Counted from the stretch's first letter, positions 23,839-33,175 are shown. The stretch is 33,468 bases of DNA from Ruminococcus sp. (GCA_017403985.1 JAFRDE010000046.1:1-33468); one strand, 5' to 3'. Notes: generated by a model not told the origin, from the sequence alone. Numbers and translations: made by a program.

Positions 23839-24216
23839 TTATCCTCCTTGGTATGTTGAAGCCTTAGAGCTTGTCAATTCCCAATTTCCGTTTTCTTTTC
23901 GCAGTGTAAAATCTCCCTGCAAATGCCATAAATGCTTTGAGCCGCCGTATACAGCCGCCGTTACACGGCTTCTCCCGGTCATCACTGCCGTATCTCCGTT
24001 TATCAGGACATCTATCGCGTCGTGTTCGGCAGAATAATAGTTGAAGGTTCCGTCAAGCAAACCTTTGATAAAGGTTTCTTTTGACTGCCTAACGCCTGTC
24101 ATATGCAACAAATAATAATCATCAGCCAAAAGACCTTTCAAACCTTTTTTATCTTTGTTGATCATATATGTCCAATAGCGGCGGTAAAGCTCTTTGATTT
24201 GGTATGATTCATCCAT
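23839..24216 (-). CDS. NTF2-like / SnoaL-fold protein
   Basis: A protein of 125 aa from the preferred start, with the cone-shaped NTF2-like fold seen in DUF4440/SnoaL proteins. An N-terminal helix (IKELYRRYWTYMINKDKKGLKGLLADDYYL) leads into a beta-sheet with HLWHLQGDFTLRKENGNWEL near the end. Such proteins bind small hydrophobic ligands or act as isomerases or dehydratases; no catalytic residues can be assigned. I chose ATG 24216 (MDESYQIKEL) with GAGGTG 6 bases upstream; a GTG at 24225 overlaps the ribosome site. It lies between a flavodoxin gene and an aldo-keto reductase gene with gaps of 12 and 2 bases. Confidence 0.82.
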   Translation of the reverse strand: MDESYQIKELYRRYWTYMINKDKKGLKGLLADDYYLLHMTGVRQSKETFIKGLLDGTFNYYSAEHDAIDVLINGDTAVMTGRSRVTAAVYGGSKHLWHLQGDFTLRKENGNWELTSSKASTYQGG

Positions 24217-24228
24217 CTCACTCACCTC

Positions 24229-24750
24229 TTACATCAGACCGTTGGCAGCCAGCCAACGATATACGCTATTTTTACAACCGTTGGCATTGCTTCCGGTTAT
24301 CGGAAGTCCCTTCTTCACGGTTGCGCCCTTCGCCAGCTTTTCGATGTCACGCTCGCTTTTGCCCATTCCGCTGCCTTCGTTGGTGCAAAGCGGAAGAATC
24401 GTTTTGCCGCTGAAATCATAGCGCTCCAAAAAGGTAAAAACAGCCATCGGCATCGTACCCCAGAAATTGGGATAAGCGAGAATGATCGTATCATAACTGT
24501 CAAGGCTGTCGGGATAAGCCTTCAACTCCGGACGCGCGTTATTGCGCAGATCCTTCTTTGCCTCATCAATGCAGGTCATATAGACGGGTGAGTACGGCTC
24601 ATTCATCTCGATTTTGAAGCTGTCGGCAACAATCATTTCTTTGATGATATCGCATACGATCTCGGTGTTGCCGACCTTCACATAACGCATTGCTCCGCCA
24701 AAGTAGTTTTCATCCGCTCTCGAAAAGAAAGCGATCAATGTTTTTGCCAT
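24229..24750 (-). CDS. Cytosolic flavodoxin, inserted-loop subtype
   Basis: A 173-aa flavodoxin with no signal peptide. The FMN loop is enlarged (FFSRADENYFGGAMRYVKVG then NTEIV), like that of the lipoprotein at 22304. Other family segments are ILAYPNFWGTMPMAVFTF and LPLCTNEGSGMGKS. It is the first gene of the operon running to 22304 and is divergent from the LysR gene at 24866, which is its probable regulator. Flavodoxin-like oxidoreductases under LysR control are often part of oxidative or quinone stress responses, but the inducer here is unknown. Confidence 0.9.
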   Translation of the reverse strand: MAKTLIAFFSRADENYFGGAMRYVKVGNTEIVCDIIKEMIVADSFKIEMNEPYSPVYMTCIDEAKKDLRNNARPELKAYPDSLDSYDTIILAYPNFWGTMPMAVFTFLERYDFSGKTILPLCTNEGSGMGKSERDIEKLAKGATVKKGLPITGSNANGCKNSVYRWLAANGLM

Positions 24751-24782
24751 AATAATGTCCTCCGTTCATTTTTTCTGTTTAA

Positions 24783-24829
24783 ATTATAGCACCAGACTAT
24801 TGCAAAGTCCAATCGAAATAGTGTATAAT
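24783..24829. promoter_or_regulatory. Divergent promoters with a LysR-type T-N11-A site
   Basis: Plus-strand promoter for the LysR gene: TTGCAA (24800-24805), 18 bases, TATAAT (24824-24829). Minus-strand promoter for the flavodoxin operon: TTGGAC (plus 24807-24812), 18 bases, TATAAT (plus 24783-24788). The two -35 boxes overlap within ATTGCAAAGTCCAAT (24799-24813), a T-N11-A dyad of the kind LysR proteins bind, with outer CTATT/AATAG arms. Binding there would affect both promoters. Confidence 0.65.
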
Positions 24830-24865
24830 TGATTTAATTATTAAATAGCAGAGCGAGATGGATTT

Positions 24866-25753
24866 ATGACAACAAAGCAAGTTGATTATTGTATTGAATT
24901 GGCGCGGACGCTTAATTTCAGCCGCGCAGCCGAGAACCTGTTTGTCAGCCAACCGACCTTTTCATATCAAATCAGGCTGTTGGAGGAAGAGGTAGGCTTC
25001 ACGATCTTTGAGCGCAGCGGCAAAGGAGCTGTGCTTACACCTGCCGGGACACAATTTGTCGGGTTCCTTGCCAATATGCGTGAAGAATTGAAGCGATCGA
25101 TCGAGCAGGGACAGAATTTCAGCGCTCAATATAAAGATGATATTTCCATCTGTATGATGGTCAGACAGGCGGTTTATTTTCTGCCGGAAGCAATGCGTCA
25201 GTTTGCCCGGATTCATCCCGATGTGCTGATCACACCTCAATTCCGTTATGAAAACGGAATGGAAGGCTTTTTAGAAAACGAGTCGGATATTGTATTTGCC
25301 CTCAAAGAACAGACTAAACAGATACCGAGTATCAAAATACACGAACTGTTTAAAAGCGGGATCTATCTGATAGCCCGACGGGATGATCCGCTCGCCCAAA
25401 AGAATCTGATCACCGAGAGCGACCTTTACGAAAGAACGCTGATGGTAGGCGGCGGTTCGCCTCCGGCGCTTAAGGCTGTTCAGCACAGACTAATCGGCTC
25501 AGGAAAAATCACGTATTTCAACAGCGCCGACCACGATACAACGCTTACCAATGTTGCGGCAGGCAGAGGGATTTGCCTTGCGCCCGGATTTCTTAACGAT
25601 CACAGCGGTCAGTTTGCGTGGATTCCGTTTGACTGCAAAGAAAGTTTTTCCTGCGTTCTTTGCACCCATAAGAATGATAACAGAGCTACGTTAACAGATT
25701 TTATCGACATACTAAAAAAGCTCTACCTTGAAGCCGTCGCGTTTCCGCTGTAA
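24866..25753 (+). CDS. LysR-family transcriptional regulator
   Basis: A 295-aa LTTR. The N-terminal winged helix-turn-helix (1-60) has the usual NFSRAAENLFVSQPTFSYQIRLLEEEVG-type pattern; a linker helix and a periplasmic-binding-like effector domain (about 90-290) follow. The effector domain includes ARRDDPLAQKN and NVAAGRGICLAPGF, typical of LTTRs of the CynR/GltC-like group. It is transcribed away from the flavodoxin operon 24750-22304, from which it is separated by 115 bases containing the T-N11-A site, so it most likely controls that operon and itself. It is the last gene with the composition of the chromosome before the transposon genes. The co-inducer is unknown. Confidence 0.92.
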   Translation: MTTKQVDYCIELARTLNFSRAAENLFVSQPTFSYQIRLLEEEVGFTIFERSGKGAVLTPAGTQFVGFLANMREELKRSIEQGQNFSAQYKDDISICMMVRQAVYFLPEAMRQFARIHPDVLITPQFRYENGMEGFLENESDIVFALKEQTKQIPSIKIHELFKSGIYLIARRDDPLAQKNLITESDLYERTLMVGGGSPPALKAVQHRLIGSGKITYFNSADHDTTLTNVAAGRGICLAPGFLNDHSGQFAWIPFDCKESFSCVLCTHKNDNRATLTDFIDILKKLYLEAVAFPL

Positions 25754-25774
25754 AAAGCAGTGCTATCCTGCTTT
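25754..25774 (+). terminator. Short stem-loop after the LysR gene
   Basis: AAAGCAG (25754-25760) pairs with CTGCTTT (25768-25774) right after the stop codon at 25753. The following bases (ACTACAAAA) give a weak T-run at best. The gap 25754-25856 is a likely place for the chromosome-element junction, but no target duplication could be identified. Confidence 0.4.
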
Positions 25775-25796
25775 ACTACAAAACACAATCCGCACA

Positions 25797-25848
25797 TTCG
25801 ATTTATAGTTAATCTCCGTTTATAATGAAATCATCAAATGAAACGGAG
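25797..25848 (+). promoter_or_regulatory. Promoter and dyad in front of the tnpV gene pair
   Basis: TATAAT (25821-25826) lies 18 bases after a weak TTCGAT (25797-25802). CTCCGTTT (25814-25821) and AAACGGAG (25841-25848) form an inverted repeat whose right arm contains the ribosome site of the gene starting at 25857. Since the left arm abuts the -10 box, the dyad can act on DNA as an operator. It would sequester the ribosome site only in read-through RNA from upstream. Confidence 0.45.
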
Positions 25849-25856
25849 GTAATGCA

Positions 25857-26036
25857 ATGAAAAATCCAAAATACCATCTATACCTAACATCTGATGAACG
25901 GCGTACGGTTATTAACAGCCTGATTGATTTGAGGAATGACCTCATTTCAAGGGGCAAATACACCGACATCATTGACGAGTTACTGATCAAACTCACGAAA
26001 GCAAAAATCAAGAAAATCAAGATTAAGGAGGTTTGA
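25857..26036 (+). CDS. Small hypothetical protein linked to tnpV
   Basis: Encodes 59 aa beginning MKNPKYHLYLTSDERRTVIN. The first part (YHLYLTSDERRTVINSLI) has the beta-then-helix look of small DNA-associated proteins. The C-terminus is a lysine-rich tail (KLTKAKIKKIKIKEV). GGAGG lies 8 bases before the ATG, and the stop is three bases from the start of tnpV, whose ribosome site lies in the last codons here, so the pair is co-translated. I believe near-identical small proteins accompany TnpV-type genes in Clostridia, but I cannot name a function. A role in element maintenance or DNA binding is a guess. Confidence 0.75.
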   Translation: MKNPKYHLYLTSDERRTVINSLIDLRNDLISRGKYTDIIDELLIKLTKAKIKKIKIKEV

Positions 26037-26039
26037 ATT

Positions 26040-26399
26040 ATGGCGACAAAGATTACATACACACAGCAGGGAGATTACTTGCTGCCCGATTTGAAATTGC
26101 CCGAGCAGACAACTGTTAAGATTGGTGTATGGGGCAAGCGGCATTTGAGATACCTCAAAAACCATCATCCTATCATTTATACTAACCTTCTAACAAGCTG
26201 TAGGCTCACTGCATATCTTGCTGATATTGACCAAGAAGCGACAGAAATGTTTGACAGGCTTGTGAAACAACTTGCTGAGCACGAAGGTGTTACTGAACAG
26301 CTTAAAGCAAAGAATCCAATGTTATGGGTTAGGAAAATGAATAATATCCGCAACAGAGTGGAAGAAATAATCAATCAAGATATAATCTTCATAATCTAA
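26040..26399 (+). CDS. tnpV: TnpV-family transposon-encoded protein
   Basis: A 119-aa protein of the TnpV family named after Tn4451 of Clostridium perfringens. The recognisable pattern is YTQQGDYLLPDLKLPEQ at the N-terminus, then GKRHLRYLKNHHPIIYTNLL, and a helical remainder ending with LWVRKMNNIRNRVEEII. Its biochemical role is not established; in Tn4451 it is an accessory gene of the mobilisable element. AAGGAGG is 8 bases before the ATG. It lies on the strand opposite to the serine recombinase and closes with a strong terminator at 26404. It indicates that the mobile DNA reaches at least this far left. Confidence 0.85.
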   Translation: MATKITYTQQGDYLLPDLKLPEQTTVKIGVWGKRHLRYLKNHHPIIYTNLLTSCRLTAYLADIDQEATEMFDRLVKQLAEHEGVTEQLKAKNPMLWVRKMNNIRNRVEEIINQDIIFII

Positions 26400-26403
26400 A
26401 GCC

Positions 26404-26447
26404 AAAAGACATCTCACTTCTATTCAGAAAATGAGATGTCTTTTTTT
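26404..26447 (+). terminator. Strong intrinsic terminator after tnpV
   Basis: AAAAGACATCTCA (26404-26416) pairs perfectly with TGAGATGTCTTTT (26432-26444), followed by more T (26445-26447). It begins 5 bases after the tnpV stop and separates it from the convergent DUF5131 gene, which ends at 26454. Confidence 0.85.
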
Positions 26448-26453
26448 ATATTA

Positions 26454-27332
26454 TCATTCTTTGTTACACTTACCGCAACGAGTGCAGCCGTTGCATATTA
26501 TTTTCATACCACAGGTTTGGCATTTCTCGCCAAAGTATGGTTTATAGTAATCTGTCTCGGCTATACTGAAACCGAGCTGACGGGTCAACTTGAAATCAAT
26601 CGGTTTTCCCTTATAGCTCAATCCTGATTTATACGCCTGATTTGCCTGTAACTCACTGCTCTCGATCCGATACATTCTGCCGTCCTTTACGAAGCGCCTG
26701 CCTGTTCCGATAAAGGCGAAGGTGACGCCATACTCCTCGCACTCGTCACGGAGCCGCTTTACCCATTCGTAACGGCAGGGACGTGCTCCCGCGTAATTCT
26801 CGCCGTCGCAGATGACCTGTTCAAGCTGTCCGCTTGAAAGATATTTTTTAATGCTGACAGCACCTATGAACGGAGCGCACATAATGCCCTTGTGCTTGAA
26901 CGGCAGGGAGAGCAGGATCGGGATGCGTTCGTCGGCTCTCCTTTGATTTTCACAGCTGACGTTGAAAAAAACATTCTCCCAGCCGTCGCCCCAATCACTT
27001 GGCAGACAATTATGCACTCTCTGAGGACGTTTCGTCAGCAAGAAGAAAACGACGTCAGAGCGTTGACGAATGATATTCCAAGCCTCATCACGCCACGCAT
27101 CCGCTTCTTCAAGAAAAAAGTCGGAGGTCATACACACACGGAGCTGCTCGCCGCTCTGCACCTTATAACGACCGTGCCTGTCCTTTGAAAGCGGATAGTT
27201 GAAGCCGGATTTGGTACGGTAGATATCCGAGCCGTTCTTGCCGCGCTGCGCATCAAGAAAGTACATATAACAATTCTCGCAGCCCTCACTGCACTTTTTG
27301 CAGCCGTGCCACGGATTCCAGATGTCGTGCAT
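26454..27332 (-). CDS. DUF5131 (phage Gp37/Gp68-like) family protein
   Basis: From the preferred start the protein has 292 aa. The N-terminus has the family signature DIWNPWHGCKKCSEGCENCY with C11, C14, C18 and C21; C14-x3-C18-x2-C21 has the spacing of a radical-SAM iron-sulfur motif. RVCMTSDFFLEEADAWR, FFLLTKRPQRV and GIMCAPFIGAVSI are conserved blocks. The C-terminus holds a second cysteine group (CQTCGMKIICNGCTRCGKC), probably a metal ribbon. ATG 27332 has GGGAGG in front; the frame upstream to 27359 lacks such a site. Function of the family is unknown; DNA- or RNA-modifying radical chemistry is a guess from the cysteines. It is common as cargo in Clostridial elements and also occurs in phages. 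Confidence 0.85.
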   Translation of the reverse strand: MHDIWNPWHGCKKCSEGCENCYMYFLDAQRGKNGSDIYRTKSGFNYPLSKDRHGRYKVQSGEQLRVCMTSDFFLEEADAWRDEAWNIIRQRSDVVFFLLTKRPQRVHNCLPSDWGDGWENVFFNVSCENQRRADERIPILLSLPFKHKGIMCAPFIGAVSIKKYLSSGQLEQVICDGENYAGARPCRYEWVKRLRDECEEYGVTFAFIGTGRRFVKDGRMYRIESSELQANQAYKSGLSYKGKPIDFKLTRQLGFSIAETDYYKPYFGEKCQTCGMKIICNGCTRCGKCNKE

Positions 27333-27362
27333 AACCTCACCTCCCTTTTCGGAATACAACTA

Positions 27363-27545
27363 TTAGGTCAAATCTTCAATAACCTTGCCGATGTCGGCGT
27401 TGATACAAACGGATTGGCCTGCGATCTCATCGGGGCAGAAGCTCTCACCAAGATTGATACAAGCATAAACGGCATTTTTGTTCTGCGCCGCGAGCTGCCA
27501 AAACGGATATTTGATAATACCGGGGGTGTTATACTCATTGAACAC
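27363..27545 (-). CDS. Hypothetical protein between recombinase and DUF5131 genes
   Basis: A 60-codon frame starting at GTG 27545. The text (NTPGIIKYPFWQLAAQNKNA; INLGESFCPDEIAGQSVCIN; ADIGKVIEDL) reads like a real protein with moderate complexity. No ribosome site is clear before the GTG, and the same frame is open further upstream into the 3' end of the recombinase gene ([19 protein letters not shown]). It could therefore be a longer protein whose 5' end was cut by the recombinase gene, or one translated from an unusual start. I do not recognise a family. It ends 30 bases before the DUF5131 start. Confidence 0.5.
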   Translation of the reverse strand: MFNEYNTPGIIKYPFWQLAAQNKNAVYACINLGESFCPDEIAGQSVCINADIGKVIEDLT

Positions 27546-27559
27546 CGCTTTGCTTGTTT

Positions 27560-29236
<1,677 letters not shown>

Positions 29237-29315
29237 CTATCCTTTCCAAACAACAGAGACAGAGATTTTGCTCACGCTTATTATAACACAATAATTTCGA
29301 TTTGACAGCGGTTTT

Positions 29316-29492
29316 TTAATTATTTTCTGTTGCTTTACCATTTTTCTGAACAATATTTTGCTCCAACATTTGTATAATTAATTGTTGTGCTGTGACGGAG
29401 CTTTGTTTATTCCCGAACGAAGAGATTTGAAATGTGACTTTGCCGACTTTATTTCGGTATGGTTCTGACAGCTTAACAGCTGTACACGACAT
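29316..29492 (-). CDS. Small hypothetical transposon protein upstream of the recombinase
   Basis: Encodes 58 aa beginning MSCTAVKLSEPYRNKVGKVT. The core, YRNKVGKVTFQISSFGNK then a helix (SVTAQQLIIQMLEQNI), suggests a small beta-hairpin-helix protein. AAAGGAGG lies 8 bases before ATG 29492, a very good ribosome site, so it is probably real. The layout recalls the TnpW-like or excision-factor-sized proteins beside Tn4451-type recombinases, but the sequence is not close enough for me to name it. It precedes the recombinase start at 29233 by 82 bases and may share its transcript. Confidence 0.65.
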   Translation of the reverse strand: MSCTAVKLSEPYRNKVGKVTFQISSFGNKQSSVTAQQLIIQMLEQNIVQKNGKATENN

Positions 29493-29527
29493 AAGAACAG
29501 CCTCCTTTAGTATCTGTTTTGATAAGG

Positions 29528-29553
29528 AAGCTGTGATGTATTTCTCACAGCTT
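29528..29553. repeat. Hairpin in the leader of the small gene / recombinase unit
   Basis: AAGCTGTGA (29528-29536) pairs with TCACAGCTT (29545-29553). On the plus strand TTATTG follows, giving a weak terminator shape. On the minus strand it stands about 36 bases before the small gene's start and could be a leader hairpin or attenuator. Apart from this and the terminator at 29656, the gap 29493-29690 shows nothing else I can name. Confidence 0.4.
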
Positions 29554-29655
29554 TTATTGTTGTGAGTTTATTCTATCTTAAATATCTCAAAAACGCATTG
29601 ACCAAGAATTGAGTCGAAATTGACTAATCGGAGAAGAATGAGAATAAGTCAAAAA

Positions 29656-29685
29656 ATAACACCCTGATTGCTTTCAGGGTGTTAT
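29656..29685 (-). terminator. Intrinsic terminator after the DUF1016 nuclease gene
   Basis: ATAACACCCTGA (29656-29667) and TCAGGGTGTTAT (29674-29685) form a perfect 12-bp stem. On the minus strand it is followed by TTTTT (plus 29651-29655). It begins 5 bases past the nuclease gene stop at 29691. Confidence 0.85.
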
Positions 29686-29690
29686 GAAGA

Positions 29691-30698
29691 TTACTCTCCG
29701 TCTACTAAATCTGTTAATTCGATGTATTCTTTTAGTTTTTCTTGCAGCAGTTTTTTATCAATCAGTTTTAGGGTGTATTCAGATACCATCGTCGGCGACA
29801 AAGATCGGCTTAAAGCGTATTCGACCACTTCGTCGTCCTTTGAAGCACACAGAATTACACCGACGCTCGGATTCTCATTTTCTTTCTTCACTTCACGGTC
29901 AAGCGCTTCCAAATAGAAATTGACTTTACCGATATACTCAGGCTTGAATTCACCGATCTTTAATTCAAACGCTACCAGGCAGGACAAGCCTCTATGGTAG
30001 AACAGCAGATCGATATAATAATCGTGGTTGCCGACCTGTACTCTGTATTCTTCACCGATAAAGGTGAAATCTTTACCGATCTCCAAAATGAAATTCTTTA
30101 GATTGTTTAGAATCGACTTTTGCAAATCCCGTTCGGAAACCTTCTCCGGCAAATCGAGAAAATCAAGCACATAGTTATCAAGGAAGATGTTGCCGGTATC
30201 GCTGTGAGCTTGAGAGATGGCGGACGAAAGATTCGTCTTCGACAGCATATATCTTTCGTAATAGCCGCTGTCGATTTGACGAGCCAATTCTCTTTTACTG
30301 TAGTTTTCTCTGATGCATAATTGCATATAGAAAAGCCGTTCTTCATTAGACTTACAGGCTGATAACAGTTTCAAATGATTTGTCCAGCTCAATTGTGTCA
30401 CCAGTGGTGACACTTTTTCGTCGTCCTTATAGGTTTCATAAAATTGCTTCATGCGATAGAGCCCGCGACGGTTGAAGCCTTTGATCTGAGGATAGTTCTG
30501 TGAAAAGAAGTCTGCAAGCGATTGAATGTAAGAATCACCGTAAGAAGCCTTTTCAGACTCTCGACTGATATACTCGCCTACGCGCCAGTACATCATAATC
30601 AACTCTTCATTGACCTTTCTCAGAGCGTTTTCGCGCGATTGCTCTATAATATGGATGATCTCATCAAATTGATTGTTCTCAAATTTTTGGATTGCCAT
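29691..30698 (-). CDS. DUF1016 / YhcG-type PD-(D/E)XK nuclease
   Basis: A 335-aa protein with the two-part YhcG layout. The N-terminal DUF1016 helical domain (about 10-165) contains YWRVGEYISRE, GFNRRGLYRMKQFY and LSWTNHLKLL. The C-terminal endonuclease-like domain (about 170-330) has the catalytic set D230 (DYYIDLLFYH), E245 and K247 (VAFELKIGEFKPEYIGK). All three active-site residues are present, so it is probably an active nuclease. Its biological role is not settled; members travel with mobile elements and restriction or defence loci. A moderate ribosome site (CGAGGTG) precedes ATG 30698. It is divergent from the STAND ATPase gene, with 163 bases between, so a shared control region is possible. 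Confidence 0.9.
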   Translation of the reverse strand: MAIQKFENNQFDEIIHIIEQSRENALRKVNEELIMMYWRVGEYISRESEKASYGDSYIQSLADFFSQNYPQIKGFNRRGLYRMKQFYETYKDDEKVSPLVTQLSWTNHLKLLSACKSNEERLFYMQLCIRENYSKRELARQIDSGYYERYMLSKTNLSSAISQAHSDTGNIFLDNYVLDFLDLPEKVSERDLQKSILNNLKNFILEIGKDFTFIGEEYRVQVGNHDYYIDLLFYHRGLSCLVAFELKIGEFKPEYIGKVNFYLEALDREVKKENENPSVGVILCASKDDEVVEYALSRSLSPTMVSEYTLKLIDKKLLQEKLKEYIELTDLVDGE

Positions 30699-30861
30699 TG
30701 TCGGTTCACCTCGTTTTGATTATATCATAGCAGTTCTAACTTTTCAATCCGTAGAGATTTTCAAAATGTTCTTTCTGTGTAAATAAAATCGCCGTTTTCG
30801 ACAAATAGGGTGTGATACAATGAAAATACAGACATTATCAGTCTAATGGAGGACTATCTTA

Positions 30862-33162
30862 ATGGAACGCTGCGATTTCTGCTCAGTTATGGCGATCATC
30901 AGAAAATATATCAGCGAAAGATATGAGATCAATCAGGTGGATTTGGTATACAAGCTATTTGAAAGCTTTATGGATGACGATGATAATGTATTCTTCTGCT
31001 TTGACAACGGATTGGTTTGCCGATGGTTCAAAGGACTTGCCAAGATCAGCCCTCATATCACAAGATATTATTTGGAAAATAGACATTTGTTATCAGGTGA
31101 CATAGAGTTTAATATTCTTCCGATGTTGTATGACAGCGCAATGGCGACCAATGAGATCCATGATTTGTTGGTACAGGATCCAACTATATCTGATGAAATC
31201 AAAGGAATATTTGCGAAAGGCTATCCATGTAAAGACGACTGTGAAAAAGCAAACTATATCAGCGTGATCCTTATCTTTGCGATGGAACGGAACTTTGTTA
31301 AACGCGACGCCAACACAAAAAGACTTCTCACATCCGGCTCGTTGTCTCCGATCGTCAGGGAGTATGTGTTTAACAGCGAAGTCCCGGAACCCTGTAGCCA
31401 TTTTTGCGGAAGAAAAACTGAAATAAAGGAAATCCGCCGATCTCTCAATAAACACGGCAAGCTGTTTGTACAAGGAATTCCCGGTATCGGTAAAAGCGAG
31501 GTCGCGAAAGCATACGCTAAACAATACCGAAAGGATTATACCAACGCTATGTATATCTCATACTCCGGTAGCTTGAAGAATGATATCGCTGATCTGGATT
31601 TTGCAGATGACTTTGATGATACCGCAACGATTGATGATCGTTTTCGAAAGCACAATCGTTTTTTGCGCAGTTTGAAGGAGGACACACTGATTATCATTGA
31701 CAACTTCAATATCGTTGCTATTGACGAAGACGTTCTGAGCGTCGTTCTTCAATATCGCTGTCATGTTTTATTCACTACACGAAGCCGCTTCGACGAGTAT
31801 CATTCATACACCATGGAGGAATTGCCCGATGAATCCTTACTCGGTTTGATGGGTGAATACTACTCAAAGTCAGCGGAATATCAAAGCATTCTAATTGAGA
31901 TCATTCAGACGGTACACCGTCATACCTTTGCAGTTGAACTATCTGCACGATTACTGGAGACCGGAATCTTAGAGCCTCAGGACTTATTAGATAAGTTCCG
32001 CAAGGAAAAGGTCGGCATTGATGATGATAATACCATCGGCGTGATGAAGGATGGGAAGAACGCAAAAGCCACCTATTACGATCATATCCATACCCTGTTT
32101 GCATTGTATAAGCTTTCGATAAGCGAAACGTATGTAATGAGAAATCTCTCATTAGCACCTCTATCGGGAATGCCCTCAAAATTATTTGCAACTTGGCTGA
32201 ATCTGAAAAACATGAATGATATCAACGCCTTGATTGAAAAGGGCTTTGTGCAGTTGCATACCGGTCGTATCATTGCGCTCCATCCCATGATCCAAGAAGT
32301 CGCCTTGAAAGAAACAGAGCCATCCTTTACAAATTGCACACCTCTGGTACGCAGCTTAGAATTTATTTGCTTGTGTGAAGGCTATGATTTTCCTTTCAAT
32401 CATCAGCTGATCGGCATGATCATGTCCGTTATCAAATTGATACAGAAGGACGATAAAGAAAACTATATGGTTTTCTTGCAGAGTGTGTTTTCACATTTGC
32501 AAAGATATGTATATATTGAAGAGATGAGGATAGTGCTTTCAGAAATGTCAAATTCACTCAATGACAAAGCATTAGCTACAGAACGAAATCGTGCAATACT
32601 GTTAGATTGTCAAACCGCTTTAGAAACGGATCCTCAAAGGATGATCGAACTCGGAGAAAAAGCTGTCTCTATAATATCGGAGATAACAAGCGATAATGCA
32701 CAGCTGGCCGCTAATCTTTACGGAAATCTCAGTACCCATTATAAATACAGTGGAAATTTGGAAAAGGCAAAAAGCAATATGGAGAAATCGATTCAAATCA
32801 TTCAAGAATACAACTGCACTTGGAATCATAGTATTATCGCACAGTTCATTAATTTTGCTACTCTCCTATCTGATACAGGAGAAAATCAACGAGCATATTC
32901 CATGCTGTTGACATTAAGCAAAGAACTACAGCAACGATCAATGAACAATACAATGGATCAGGCTTTGATTCATATGAAGCTGGGAGCTATCTCCTTAGCG
33001 CTCGGAGATGTTTTGCAAGCACATACGCATTATAAAAACGCAGTAACCATTTACGAAGCAATCTATGAAGATGACCCGGTGAAAATGGAAGCTATATATC
33101 TAGAGATCAAAGAAGATTTTAATAAAATCGGCTTCTCATTCCAAAGACAAATGATCAGCTGA
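30862..33162 (+). CDS. NB-ARC/STAND ATPase with helical-repeat C-terminus
   Basis: A 766-aa signal-transduction ATPase. Residues 1-175 form an uncharacterised helical domain with conserved-looking stretches (LVCRWFKGLAKISPHITRYY; GSLSPIVREYVF). The NB-ARC NTPase core has Walker A GIPGIGKS (205-212), Walker B TLIIIDNF (275-282) and a sensor-like LFTTRSRF (303-310). Helical regions and an HPMIQEVAL segment (winged-helix part) follow. From about 580 to the end there are TPR-like repeats (AANLYGNLSTHYKYSGNLEKAKSNM; HMKLGAISLALGDVLQAHTHY). STAND proteins oligomerise on sensing a ligand through the repeats. Phage defence (Avs-like) or control of element transfer and replication are both possible, as it precedes a RepA gene. 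GGAGG lies 9 bases before the ATG. No known toxic effector domain is recognised at the N-terminus. Confidence 0.88.
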   Translation: MERCDFCSVMAIIRKYISERYEINQVDLVYKLFESFMDDDDNVFFCFDNGLVCRWFKGLAKISPHITRYYLENRHLLSGDIEFNILPMLYDSAMATNEIHDLLVQDPTISDEIKGIFAKGYPCKDDCEKANYISVILIFAMERNFVKRDANTKRLLTSGSLSPIVREYVFNSEVPEPCSHFCGRKTEIKEIRRSLNKHGKLFVQGIPGIGKSEVAKAYAKQYRKDYTNAMYISYSGSLKNDIADLDFADDFDDTATIDDRFRKHNRFLRSLKEDTLIIIDNFNIVAIDEDVLSVVLQYRCHVLFTTRSRFDEYHSYTMEELPDESLLGLMGEYYSKSAEYQSILIEIIQTVHRHTFAVELSARLLETGILEPQDLLDKFRKEKVGIDDDNTIGVMKDGKNAKATYYDHIHTLFALYKLSISETYVMRNLSLAPLSGMPSKLFATWLNLKNMNDINALIEKGFVQLHTGRIIALHPMIQEVALKETEPSFTNCTPLVRSLEFICLCEGYDFPFNHQLIGMIMSVIKLIQKDDKENYMVFLQSVFSHLQRYVYIEEMRIVLSEMSNSLNDKALATERNRAILLDCQTALETDPQRMIELGEKAVSIISEITSDNAQLAANLYGNLSTHYKYSGNLEKAKSNMEKSIQIIQEYNCTWNHSIIAQFINFATLLSDTGENQRAYSMLLTLSKELQQRSMNNTMDQALIHMKLGAISLALGDVLQAHTHYKNAVTIYEAIYEDDPVKMEAIYLEIKEDFNKIGFSFQRQMIS

Positions 33163-33175
33163 TTAAGGAATTTGC

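Noticed and set aside
26454-27332. DUF5131 protein as a confirmed radical SAM enzyme
   Set aside because: The CxxxCxxC spacing is there, but only some of these cysteines seem to be family-conserved and no other SAM-binding motif could be recognised, so it is left as a guess.
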